Source: Actinostola sp. cb2023 (lineage: Eukaryota; Cnidaria; Anthozoa; Actiniaria; Actinostolidae). Taken from it: a stretch of 64,000 nucleotides of DNA. The translations under genes and the position numbers were made by a program. The notes under the pieces were generated by a model. It was not told where the DNA came from, did not search any database, and saw only the letters and a program-made list of their open reading frames with translations. How positions within the stretch are numbered: position 1 is the stretch's first letter; each line of letters starts with the position of its first letter. The DNA lies in assembly GCA_033675265.1 (NCBI GenBank), contig JAUJYZ010000239.1:157001-221000 (forward strand), given 5' to 3'. Positions 53,466 through 64,000 of the stretch are shown piece after piece.

Positions 53466-53640
53466 GCAAGCATAAGTGCAAGCACAAGAGGTCTTGTGTC
53501 ACTGTGAAAACGGGCCTGACGCAAGCATAAGCGCAAGCACAAGAGGCCTTATGTCACTGTGAAAACTAGCCTGACGCAAGCATAAGCGCAAGCACAAGAG
53601 GCCTTATGTCACTGTGAAAACTAGCCTGACGCAAGCATGG
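53466..53640. repeat. ~55 bp tandem repeat, three units
   Basis: Units share ACGCAAGCATAAGCGCAAGC, ACAAGAGGCC and ATGTCACTGTGAAAAC. No coding signal. Confidence 0.9.
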
Positions 53641-53924
53641 GTTTGCACAGTCATTTTCTTGCGTAAAAACCATGCTTGTATTGCATATGCAAAACAGTCT
53701 CCTCACTCGGGACGAACAATCCCCTGAGCTCGACACATTTATTTGTAGGACCTTTGTCTGGTCCCTGGTGCACTGTGCTATTACAACTAGACACATGGCG
53801 AAGTCTAGAATCAAGACCCGATGGCGTCCTGCTTAGAGAAGGTTGACGGCTGTACTGTGCTTACATGCAACTTTCTTTTCGTAAGCAAAACACTACACAC
53901 ATACGTTTGTGTTTGATTTGAGGA

Positions 53925-54366
53925 GGTTCATGTAAGAACAGTGTAAGTGACTTGTGATCAGAATCCAAATTCTCCTTTGAAATTCAAAGAGCCCACAGGA
54001 GAATTTCAATGTTAATCAGAGTGACCCTAACTGAAGGGGTTCATGTAAGAACAGTGTAACTTGTGATCAGAATCCAAATTCTCCTTTGAAATTCAAAGAG
54101 CCCACAGGAGAATTTCAATGTTAATCAGAGTGACCCTAACTGAAGGGGTTCATGTAAGAACAGTGTAACTTGTGATCAGAATCCAAATTCTCCTTTGAAA
54201 TTCAAAGAGCCCACAGGAGAATTTCAATGTCAATCAGAGTGACCCTAACTGAGTGTAAGAAAGTGATCCTAACTGAAGGGGTTCATGTGAACAGTGTAAG
54301 CGACTTGTGATCAGAATCCAAATTCTCCTTTGAAATTCAAAAAATCTCCAGGAGAATTTAGATTTT
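53925..54366. repeat. ~108 bp tandem repeat with internal palindrome, about four units
   Basis: Units contain GTGATCAGAATCCAAATTCT and AGGAGAATTTCAATGTTAAT, which pair imperfectly around CTTTGAAATTCAAAG. A single dispersed copy is at about 55946-56055. The array ends 120 bp downstream of the ARFRP1 stop. Confidence 0.9.
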
Positions 54367-54489
54367 GATCAGAGATCACTCACCTTGTCCTTGCACGTAC
54401 GTCCCCTTTGTTTATAAAGTGTCATCACAATAATTTGTACAATCTCTGGTTCACACAAACGGTCCTGCGTAAGTGCGACACGTGTGTGG

Positions 54490-57400
54490 TCATGAGATGT
54501 CTTTAGGGCGGGGTGGGCGATCCAGGTTTTGCTTAACTTGTTCTGCAATCCACAGAATCCCTGACTCGATGCCATCTCTACAGCAAAAAACAAAAACCAT
54601 TAAATACAGTGACCTCTCTCTAGGCGGACACCCGTCTAAGCCGGGACACCTCTCGAAGACGGACACCTTTGTCTGGTCATAGTCATCAGCATCTTAGTCG
54701 TCACTATCATTGTCATCACCATCATAGTCATCATCATCATCTCATCAGTCATCACCATCATCAGTCTTCATCGTCATCATAGGCATCATCATCATTATAG
54801 TCATCACCATCATCAGTCTTCATCATCATCATTATAGTCATCACCATCATAGTCGTCATCAGTCATCATCGTCATCAGTCATCACCATCATCAGTCTTCA
54901 TCATCATAGTCATCACCATCATACTCATCACCATCACTATAGTCATCACCATCATAGTCATCACCATCATTATAGTCATCACCATCATCAGTCACATCAT
55001 CACATCATCACTCATAGTCATCACCATCACATCATCATCAGTCATCACCATCATTATAGTCATCACCATCATAGTCATCATCAGTCATCATCATCATCTC
55101 ATCAGTCATCACCATCATCAGTCTTCATCATCATCATCATAGGGATCATCATCATTATTATTATAATTATAATTATAATTATTAATATTATAGTCATCAC
55201 CATCAGTCATCACCATCATCGTAGTCATCACCATCATCATAGTCATCATCTCATCAGTCTTCATCATCATAATAGTCATCACCATCATCATAGTCATCAT
55301 CTCATCAGTCATCACCATCATAATAGTCATCACCATCATAATAGGTATAATGTAGTATAACATTGTAATGACATCAGTCAACATTCACTTACCCATTTAA
55401 GGCAGACGTTGGCTGTATAAAGTAATCTCTCTGATCCACTATTGCAGATTCAGGATGGAAAACTGACTGGATTTTATCAGCAGCAAGAGATCCCTATGAG
55501 ATCCAACAACATGTCATGTCTTTCCTCAACTGGAAAAATCATCCTCATTTGCCGACCCTCTGAACCAGCAATACTCTAGCCTCTATATGGTAACTGTTAT
55601 TGAACTTTCAGGCCATTTTAAAGGCTTTTATTTTCTTCTTAAAGGTAAGACATTTTTTTGTCCCAAAATGAGTTGGAATATAAATATGGAACTGTCCAAA
55701 GAAACGACCATTTATTGTGCAATACGATTGCTTGCAGTGTTTGTCTGCAGCAGTTGCATGCACTGTTCTTCAAGTAGAATGTAATCATCATGTATCAGTA
55801 TTGCAAAGGTCGATACCCAACCGGGCTGACATGAAGGCTTCAAGTAGGCTGCACCAGCATTCTTTTCTTATATTTTTGTAACTTGAGAAGTTGTCTCCAC
55901 ACACGAGTGTATGGCAGCCGTACTTCATTGATTACATTATTGAAGGGGTCCCTGCAAGAACGGAGTAAGTGACTTGTCATCAAAACCCAAATTCTCCTTT
56001 GAAATTCAAAGAATCTCAAGGAGAATTTAGATTTTGATCAGAAATCACTTAAGTTGTTCTCGAAGGGAGCCCTTCAATTGTGCAGGCGATATTATCCATT
56101 TAGAGTCTGGTTTACACAGGCACATCTTTTTGCAATGATATTATTGTGGCAACCTCTACTGCAATTGTGTTGCACATGAAAATCAACAGCAATTTCAGCT
56201 ACATGTACGTCACTGTAGTTGCAATATTTGATTGGAATTCAATTGCAAGCCATGAACAATCCCAACCAAGTTTGCTCAACCTTTAGAACATGTTCAAAAC
56301 TCTGGTATCAATGTCTTAATGACAAATGACACCAAAATCACACTGAGCTACATGTAGTTTGCACGATCCATGGTTTGAAGCTACATGTAGTTTGCACGAT
56401 CCATGGTTTGAAGCTACATTTAGTTTGCACGATCCATGGTTTGAAGCTACATGTAGTTTGCACGATCCATGGTTTGAAGCTACATGTAGTTTGCACGATC
56501 CATGGTTTGAAGCTACATGTAGTTTGCACGATCCATGGTTTGAAGCTACATGTAGTTTGCACGATCCATGGTTTGAAGCTACATGTAGTTTGCACGATCC
56601 ATGGTTTGAAGCTACATGTAGTTTGCATGATCCACGAGTTATGTGTATCAAGAAATATGTAGAAGAGCCGCACCGCTCATGGAAAACGATTTTAGACCAC
56701 CACCTAAATAGTGTAGGTGGAGCTTTCCTTTTCAAATGCAATTACGACCCAAACAAACTCTCTTTATGGCTTCCTAGATTTTACGAAGAATGTATCAAAG
56801 CATGGTTTAGGCTGAATAAGTATGAACCAAACACTATTGAGGAAATTTCGAATGAGATAATTTGGAATAATCGCTTCATCTGTATTGATAAATATTCTGT
56901 TTTCTACAGGAATATATGGTCTCAAGGAATCTACAAAATCGGAGATCTGTACGATCAGCACGGAACGTTAAACCTCCTTTTATTAAATCGACTTTCATCA
57001 ACAGAGCGCCTCGCGTTGAATGGTGTCTTACATTCCTTTCCACATGAATGGCGGTTAAAAATAAAGGAAAACCGTGCAACTATTTTATCTTTAACAAAAC
57101 CATTAAGTCAGCTCTTCTTTCTTCGTCTCAAAGGAAAACAGTATTCTCTTTTAAAGATTACATCAAAACAAGTATACTCGTCATTTATCGACAACCTAAT
57201 CATACCCCCTTCTGCAAAAACGAAATACGAAAATAAATTTAAAACGGATCTGGATTGGCCTGACATTTATACTCTTCCTGCTAAGTGTTGTCTTGATACC
57301 AAAACCCGAGTTTTTCAATTTAAAGTATTACACCGCATAGTTTACACTAAGAAACTTTTATATAAAATTGGGAAATCTGACTCTCCTCTCTGCTCCTTCT

Positions 57401-60400
57401 GCGGCTCTCACGAAGAAACTCTTGAACACTTGCTTGTTGAATGTGAGAAAGTTGACGTTTTTTGGAAATTGTTAGCCGAATGGCTAGCAGCCTACAATGT
57501 TATTTTGGAGTATCTAAACGAAGTGGACATTATTCTTGGTGTTTGTAAATTAGGTGATGATAAAGTTTTGATCAACCACATACTATTGCTAGCTAAGTAT
57601 TTTATTTATAAATGCAGTTTAAAAAAAATGATTCCACAGTTTCTTTATTTGTACCACGGATTAGGTATACTTACGATATATTTGAATTTAGGATAGCTAC
57701 AAACAAAGATAAGCTACCATACTATTACAAAAAATGGAACAAACTTCTTTTGTTTATCTACAATAAAACCTGATATATCTTAGTATTGTATATTTACATG
57801 CACATTTTTTCTTTTTTGTCGCTTCCTCGTTCAAAATGTACTGATATTTGTTTGTCTTCACTTAAATTTAATTTTATTGCATGCTTGTTTTTCTATTTAG
57901 TATTATTATCCTTATGGATATACTGTACAATGTAAAACTATTTTCAAAAAGCTGTTATTCCTACTTGTTCTGTCATTTTTGTAATGTAATTGTGATGTAG
58001 TACATTTCAAATAAAAAATTGTTTAAAAAAAAAAAAAAAAAAAAAATGATCCATGGTTTGAAGCTACATGTAGTTTGCACGATCCATGGTTTGAAGCTAC
58101 ATGTAGTTTGCATGATCCATGGTTTGAAGCTACATGTAGTTTGCACGATCCATGGTTTGAAGCTACATGTAGTTTGCACGATCCATGGTTTGAAGCTACA
58201 GCACAAGCATAACAAAACTTGCAGTAGAAATTGTGACACAATTACATGAATGATCACCTGCGTAAACTGATATTATTGAAGATTTCATATGACTGTGAAA
58301 ACCTTACAGCACAGACTCGCCGTGCCGTGACCATGATGATTTAGGATTACGAATGAATCTGTGCTGTGACCGTGCCATGCCATGCTCCTTGGTTTTTCAC
58401 AGTCATACGAAATCTGCTGTAATTGAGTGGGTGAGTGCCCGCAAGGTAATTAAACCAACTACTGTAGCATCAAAATGAAGATGTACAACTAGGTACTCAC
58501 TGTAACATCCTGCTTGTTTGCCAACACTAGTAGCGGCGCTCCTTTTAGGAACTCATGTTGAAGTGCTTCGTCTAAAATAAGTATGAAGTTACTGGTTAGT
58601 CAATACTGGTACTTTAATTAATGATCGTACAGGTAATGAACATAGTAGACACAGTCAACTCTCATTTAGGTGTGCTTTTGGTATATGTAATATTAATGAG
58701 TGTCCCCGATATCGACAGTTATTTAGCCAGTACTCTAAATTATCCTTGTCCATATGTTCATGTACTGTATGTCCGTGTATATATAAGTCATGACTATGTT
58801 TTGACTATTGACTAATATACATGAATGAGTGAATGAAAGTGCTTTCCATTTGACCAGTCCAGTCTGTCATCTTGAACATGTAAAGGCTCCCCAAACAGAC
58901 AAGCTTGATTACCAGGTCATGACTTTGAGGATCCATCCAGACCAAACTGGTAAAAATTGGTCAAACTGGTACAACCTGGTCTGTCTGGTACAAACTGGTC
59001 TGTCTGGTACAAACTGGTCAGTCTGGTACAAACTGGTCAGTCTGGTACAAACTGGTATGTCTGGTACAAACTGGTCTGTCTGGTACAAATTGGTCAAACT
59101 GGTACAAACTGCCAGGTCAAACTGGTACAAACTGGTCTGTCTGGTACAAACTGGTCTGTCTGGTACAAACTGGTCAGTCTGGTACAAACTGGTCTGTCTG
59201 GTACAAACTGGTCAGTCTGGTACAAACTGGTCAGTCTGGTACAAACTGGTCTGTCTGGTACAAACTGGTCTGTCTGGTACAAACTGGTCTGTCTGGTACA
59301 AACTGGTCTGTCTGGTACAAACAGGTCAGTCTGGTACAAACTGGTCTGTCTGGTACAAACTGGTCTGTCTGGTACAAACTGGTCTGTCTGGTACAAACTG
59401 GTCTGTCTGGTACAAACTGGTCTGTCTGGTACAAACTGGTCAGTCTGGTACAAACTGGTCTGTCTGGTACAAACTGGTCTGTCTGGTACAAACTGGTCTG
59501 TCTGGTACAAACTGGTCTGTCTGGTACAAACTGGTCTGTCTGGTACAAACTGGTCTGTCTGGTACAAACTGGTCTGTCTGGTACAAACTGGTCTGTCTGG
59601 TACAAACTGGTCTGTCTGGTACAAACTGGTCTGTCTGGTCTGTCTGGTCAAATGGAAAGCACCTGCTCAAGGTACTTAAGGTCTGGTTCAAGCCTTAAAT
59701 AGCAGAAAAACGAAAAAAATTATAATGTCTAATCATTTTGACTAAACATCACAAAACTTGGCACAGCTTGAGAGTTTTATATCCTCTACTCATTTTAAAA
59801 AGTGAATGAAATCCAAAACAGCGTATCACGTGGTCTTAACCACGTGACAAAGAATTTTGAAAAAACTGGTCTGTCTAGTATATAAAATGCGGTCGCCAGT
59901 TTAAGAGGAAAGTGAAAGCAAATAGTAATGTTGTGTATAATCACGTTTATGATCATCTATTAACCCTCGTTTAGAAAACCTGTCTCACGCTTTTTGCAAG
60001 GAGAATATTTCGGAAAAGAGGTCACGTGACCATGGTCATCAGATTATATTTCTGTAGTTTTCTCTTAAACTATATATAATTCCGTCTGTCTGGTACAAAC
60101 TAAACGCTATCTTGTTTAACTGGTTATCCTTAACGCTATTACGTAAACTGGTCTTTCATTACAAATTGAATTCGCGTCCGCATTTAAGAAAAGCACCTGC
60201 TCTAAATGTTTTCCTCCATAAGGTCACGTGACCACATGACGTCACAATTGTTATATCCAAATTGTCTCAAATCTTGTATATACACCTTATGCCTAAATAT
60301 GAGTGCCTAAGTAAATTAGAGCAGCGAGTTATTACAAGAAATGTGATTTTCCAAATTGCCTTTTTGAACCAGGCCTTAAGTACCTTGAGTGCTCTAAACC

Positions 60401-63400
60401 TGATTACCTACCAAATGCACTATGGGATTCTTCTAGCCTTTTCTCATCTGTACAGTCTATGACGTATATAACTCCGTGACATTCTTCAAAGTACTGTGAA
60501 TGATAAGGAAGTGTTGGAGTGGTACACTTTGGAAGAAGGGAAGAAAGGAGAAAGACACAGTAGGAAGGAAGCAAGCAAGCATGGAAGAAAGGAAGTACAG
60601 AGGGGAAGAAAGAGAAATAATAATAATAAAGTTATTGTGCATTACATAGTCTCAATGCCCTTACAACTAATAAAATGGAAGGAAATAGAATATAAGGAAG
60701 GAAGGAAGGATGAAAAAAAGAAAGAAAATAGGAAGGAAAGAATTGAATGAATGAGAGTGAATAAGTGAATGATGGAAAGGAAGAAAGAAAAGAGAAAGAA
60801 AGAAATGAAGAAAGGAAGAAAGGGAAAGGAGGAAGGAAGGAAGGAAGGAAGGAAGGAAGGAAGGAAGGAAAGGAAGGAAAAGGAAGGAAAGGAAGGAAAG
60901 GAAGGAAGGAAAGGAAGGAAGAACACCAGTACCTTATCCCACAGTGTTCTCAACTCCTGCTGTCCACCAAGGTCCCAGAATATCAGTTTCACATGACTAA
61001 CAGTGATTTTGCCAACTAGAAATGAAGAAGAAGATACTGTTAAACTAGGTGTTTAACCACAGCTGTAATCACAGAGGGCCGCTGCGTTCTATAATACTGT
61101 AGGTGATCAAAGAGTTTTAATTTTCCCTTGATGTAAATAAATACTATTCCTACATGCGTCTTTGCTTGCATTAAAAAAAAAACAAGCACTGAAAATCACA
61201 TGTGTAGCTGACGTTGTAGGTTTAGTTGCTAGAAAATCAATGACCCAAAATCTGTGTAACCTACAATGTATCTATTGCATATGTAGCCACTCTCTCACAC
61301 ACTTGCAGTGCAACTTTGTCGTATCCTCTGAACAAGCGAAGTGTCACCCATGTACTAGCTACAACCTTAGAGTAACAACAAGGTACAAAGAAAACACACT
61401 TCCTTACTGTTAAGCCCCACTGTTGGTGTTAGCTTCTCAAATGATATTCCATTGTAAGACGGACAGAACTTCCTTTTAATCTGTTCCAGAAGTGTCTGTT
61501 GTATGAAATTGAACCAACAGAGTCAAAAATGAGATTAGGGTACAAATGTATATTGAAAATATTCTGGTAATGAGGTACAGTAATGTATACTCCATTCAAT
61601 AAAGTTAGTTACCCGGTCAGTGTAAAAGTGCGATCATGGGAGTTTCTATTTGCAGCCATATTTTTCATGAATGTCTTGTACTAAACAACAACATTGTGGT
61701 GAAGCAAATTCAAGTGACATTCAAACTGAGTTGGCTGAACTTTTTGTCAAAATGTCAGGGAACTTGGTAAGCAGTATTTCTCATGATTCTCTTGGGTCAC
61801 ACCATTGTGAGTCAGAGTGACTAACATTTATTAAATTGAAATGGCCTTACAGTCAATTTGAATACATCCTCGGGAACCCAGGGGTATATTCTGTCGCTCG
61901 TTACTCGCTCCCAGAGAAATACCCCTGGGAACGAAGTCTGTTGGAACTTGTTCCGGAAGTCAAAATTCAATATGGCGGCTGTCCTACTCAAACCAGAATA
62001 TACTTGATGCTGATTGGTCGACCTTCCTAGGTCGACCAACCAGAAACAAGAGTAATTTTGACTTCCAGAACAAGTTCCAACAGACTTTGTTCCCAGGGGT
62101 ATTTCTCTGGGAGCGAGTAGCGGACGACAGAATATACCCCTGGGTTCCCGAGGATGATTTGAATCAAGACTGATTATCAAATATTAGTAATAATAATAAT
62201 AACTTTATTAACGTGTCAGTTCAAGCTTCCAACCCTCTATTCAAGAAGTGTGTAGAGTACTCGCCTACGGTTCGTGCTATCCCTACACTTCTTTCGTACT
62301 CTCGTCACTTCCTTTGTGCTGTATTACTGAACGGAGCATGGAAAACGCTGTTCTATTTGTTAATTACAGTGCGTGTGACGTACTGTGGCCACCCAATTAA
62401 TTTTTATATAAATTAGCCAATCAGACAGCGAGAATTTGTTTTGACAGATACATTTATACGTGAACTCACTCAGTCGTGACTGCAAATATGTTTTCATTTT
62501 GTACTCTTTGCAACAATTCTTGCTGTCTGATTGGCTTAGTAGCTTGTATATACATAAATCAAATTGGGTGGTCACGGTATGTCGCATCGTGCTGTAATCT
62601 TTATTGGGATAGCAATTTTAGAACTTCAAAATATCAAAAGGACAGAATTCTAGAAGTGAATTCATGGCCATACATTTGTATATCGGCTTTATTTTCCAAC
62701 AGCAGATCAAATAAGACACTGGAAGCCCATCAATGATTTGGAGATTTTGTTGCTTTCAAAAGTTAAAGTTTTCTCTTTAACGTGTTTAAACACGAAGTTC
62801 CAGTATAAAAGGAACCTACCCAGGGGTAAGACAATAATGATGCTAATTAATCTTTGTATCACTACACGAATATATACATGAATATGCGACTAACAAAGAT
62901 TGATCAACCCCTGGGCAGTATCCTTTTATAATGCAGAGCCAGCCATACACAATATATACATATATTATCCCAGAATTCATTCAATCATTGACATCTTTTT
63001 TCTCTCTTTCTTTCTTTCCTTCTTTCATTCATTCACTCATTCATGTACAGTCTTATATTCTGTACAGTCGACACTGGGTTATCCAAGGTAAAAAAGGCCA
63101 GAATAACGCTAAAGAAATATCTTACTACACGTATCTAGGTGAGTTCATTTTATAGTCGACTCGATTGTACAGACATTCCCAGTGTATGCAATCGATGAAA
63201 TCAATTAAAATCGATATCAATCGATCACAATCAATATCAATTAATTGATTGATATTGATAATCGATGACCAATCAATGAAGCAAAAATATGTGACATTTG
63301 ATAGATTGTTATCGATTGCCTAGTTATGATTGATCGATAGTTATCGATTCACAAATTTCACTTACACGGAGATATCGGTACTTATTGGCCAGAGATTTGG

Positions 63401-63949
63401 AACAAGCTCAGCTTGTAAATGCCCTAGCTGTTCCTGGTCATTAACTTGAAAGCGTTTCCTCTTGTGCCTCTCTTTTTATGAGCTAGAAATATTTCTCCTT
63501 GTTGGACTTGGAAAAGACAACATTGATAAATTAACCCTTCACGATGCATCGATCACACTTTTAGACTGACTTCGTGGCTTTCCCATGAGACAACATTTTA
63601 GCGGCAATGTACAGAGGTAGAGAGAACTACGTCACGAAATCTGGTAACCCGATAACAATCGATCGATTTTCATCGATTGTCATTTTTCTTGTGTGACTAT
63701 CGATTGGTGATCGATTGCCCAAAACCAATCGATATCAATCGATAAATTGTCATCGATTGATATGGATTGGTTTTCCGATCATCGATTTTCATCGATTGCA
63801 TACGTTTATTACACCGGGAGACATATTTGCTAGCTACCAGTGCCATGCATACTGACCGTTTTCCCTGCGTTATCCAGTCCTAAGATTAACACGAAGTACT
63901 CATCTTTCTGAAATAAGTATTTCCACAGTCCTGACAGCAGTGTGAACAT
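54490..63949 (-). CDS. ARFRP1: ARFRP1, ADP-ribosylation factor-related small GTPase (one exon not located)
   Basis: Arf-family GTPase of the trans-Golgi network that promotes recruitment of ARL1 and golgins. Exons (minus, 5' to 3'): 63857-63949, 61408-61495, 60933-61015, 60412-60493, 58501-58571, one missing, 55393-55438, 54490-54577. All found exons have GT/AG borders, and phases agree. Motifs: MFTLLSGLWKYLFQKDEYFV at the start (no Gly2, as in ARFRP1 but unlike myristoylated Arfs), GLDNAGKT (P-loop), TVGLN (switch 1), FWDLGGQQEL (G3), CHGVIYVIDC, LANKQD (G4), PTSALNG (G5) and a C-terminal RPPRPKDIS. Found exons total 551 nt; phase demands a missing exon of 3n+1 nt, and the human length of 201 residues predicts 55 nt, lying in 55439-58500. 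That interval contains a LINE insertion and repeats, so the exon may be diverged, missed by me, or lost. Otherwise the gene looks functional. Confidence 0.92.
54684..55347. repeat. (ATC)n-type microsatellite, TCATCACCATCA
   Basis: About 660 bp of TCATCACCATCAT and CAGTCATCA units with an ATTATA island at 55150-55190. It fills most of the ARFRP1 intron between the last two exons. Confidence 0.95.
56342..56634. repeat. 33-bp minisatellite, left part (about nine units)
   Basis: Units of TAGTTTGCACGATCCATGG plus TTTGAAGCTACATG. Since 33 is divisible by 3, the plus frame gives an 11-residue repeat that runs into the LINE frame. The array continues after the LINE at 58046-58200. Confidence 0.95.
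56635..58045 (+). mobile_element. 5'-truncated non-LTR retrotransposon (LINE) with poly(A) tail
   Basis: Insert of 1.41 kb with an ~21-A tail (58025-58045) and AATAAA just before it. The target-site duplication ATGATCCA occurs at 56627-56634 and 58046-58053. The reading frame to the stop at 57696 encodes the C-terminal part of a reverse transcriptase polyprotein: a region with KTRVFQFKVLHRIVYTKK, then the zinc-knuckle CSFCGSHEETLEHLLVEC (C-x2-C-x6-H-x4-C type, zf-RVT). The polymerase and endonuclease domains are missing because of 5' truncation, so it is dead on arrival. The frame is still intact, so the insertion is probably young. It lies antisense in an ARFRP1 intron. Confidence 0.9.
58046..58200. 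repeat. 33-bp minisatellite, right part (about five units)
   Basis: Continuation of the array at 56342-56634, separated by the LINE insertion. Same unit, starting with the target-site duplication. Confidence 0.95.
58285..58413. mobile_element. Small foldback MITE in an ARFRP1 intron
   Basis: GATTTCATATGACTGTGAAA at the left and its near inverse TTTTTCACAGTCATACGAAATC-type sequence at the right flank inner pairs ACAGCACAGA/TCTGTGCTGT and CACGGCACGG-like units. It lies 88 bp downstream of exon 58501-58571. Confidence 0.75.
58839..59662. repeat. 19-bp VNTR enclosed by MITE terminal repeats
   Basis: About 36 units of GTCTGTCTGGTACAAACTG (59000-59640). The array is bounded by GTGCTTTCCATTTGACCAG (58839-58857) and its perfect inverse (59644-59662), so the VNTR looks like the expanded core of a small transposon. 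It lies in the ARFRP1 intron between exons 60412-60493 and 58501-58571. Open frames in it on both strands are artefacts. Confidence 0.92.
60530..60925. repeat. Purine-rich GGAA/GAAAG microsatellite
   Basis: GGAA, GGAAA and GAAAGA repeats, purest at 60835-60925. The tract ends seven bases before the donor of ARFRP1 exon 60933-61015, so in the ARFRP1 transcript it is a long pyrimidine tract right after the donor. Confidence 0.95.
61857..62163. mobile_element. 307 bp foldback element in an ARFRP1 intron
   Basis: Arms of ~125 bp: CATCCTCGGGAACCCAGGGG at the left and CCCCTGGGTTCCCGAGGATG at the right, with AATACCCCTGGGAACGAAGT and its near inverse inside. The centre has GGTCGACCTTCCTAGGTCGACC. 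Non-coding; the frames seen are shadows. Confidence 0.9.
62366..62590. repeat. Inverted repeat in an ARFRP1 intron
   Basis: CCACCCAATTAATTTTTATA and GCCAATCAGACAGC at the left pair with GCTGTCTGATTGGC and AAATTGGGTGG at the right around a ~100 bp loop. A second, looser hairpin follows at about 62805-62930 (CCCAGGGGTAA with TCAACCCCTGGG). Confidence 0.75.
63184..63800. mobile_element. ATCGAT-rich foldback element in ARFRP1 intron 1
   Basis: GTATGCAATCGATGAAA at the left is inverted as TTTTCATCGATTGCATAC at the right. Clusters of ATCGAT palindromes (63187-63350 and 63657-63800) flank about 300 bp of other sequence. It ends 57 bp from the donor of the first ARFRP1 exon. Confidence 0.8.
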
Positions 63950-64000
63950 CTTCAAAGCGACTTTGGTTCAAATGAATTTCAATTTCAAGGCAAAGAAAGG

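Noticed and set aside
56359..56662. Repetitive 11-residue peptide gene
   Set aside because: 33-bp minisatellite; the frame only becomes meaningful after 56635, inside the LINE.
58200..58310. Candidate missing ARFRP1 exon (a cag-to-gt interval of 35 nt)
   Set aside because: Length is 3n+2 rather than the required 3n+1, the in-phase reading does not resemble the family, and it overlaps a MITE end.
58829..59698. 289-codon Trp/Ser/Val-rich repeat protein
   Set aside because: 19-bp VNTR, open on both strands, inside MITE ends.

Overview
The window looks like nuclear DNA of an invertebrate animal. Its genes are split by GT-AG introns, and it encodes a SoxF transcription factor, a secreted type-3 copper tyrosinase, an ENOSF1-type enolase-superfamily enzyme and the Golgi GTPase ARFRP1. 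It is very rich in foldback or MITE-like elements, minisatellites and non-LTR retrotransposon remains. An anthozoan cnidarian is my best guess, but the phylum is not proven from sequence alone.

Layout. 1-15 kb: a direct tandem duplication of about 3.8 kb, bracketed by arrays of a ~71 bp satellite. Each copy carries an ADP-ribosyltransferase-like gene of the HYD1-signature type on the minus strand. Copy 2 keeps two exons. Copy 1 has lost one exon and carries a frameshift. Copy 2 was later invaded by two long foldback elements, whose empty sites survive in copy 1; one element carries a captured RecQ-helicase fragment. 15.3-20.5 kb: the last seven exons of ENOSF1 (+), with introns full of foldbacks, a tRNA-derived SINE and simple repeats. 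20.6-22.4 kb: a GTTGCGCGCAAC minisatellite and a short foldback. 22.4-27.5 kb: a complete seven-exon tyrosinase gene (-), predicted at 407 residues. 27.6-36.9 kb: no convincing gene. 37.1-38.2 kb: a single-exon SoxF gene (+). 38.6-54.4 kb: mostly repeats, including a 3 kb 25-bp minisatellite and a 620 bp CAG/CAA tract, with only weak exon candidates. 54.5-63.9 kb: ARFRP1 (-), of which seven exons were found and one (~55 nt) is missing. Its introns carry a 5'-truncated LINE inserted in a 33-bp minisatellite, a 19-bp VNTR inside a MITE, and ATCGAT-rich foldbacks.

The four main host genes have unrelated roles: acid-sugar dehydration, phenol oxidation, developmental transcription and Golgi traffic. 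SoxF and ARFRP1 lie 16 kb apart here, and human SOX18 and ARFRP1 are both in 20q13.33, so this may be an old linkage. The longest open frames in the window (over 1000 codons) are repeat artefacts, while the real genes had to be assembled from short exons by splice phase and family motifs. All exon joins are my own reading and have not been tested against transcripts.
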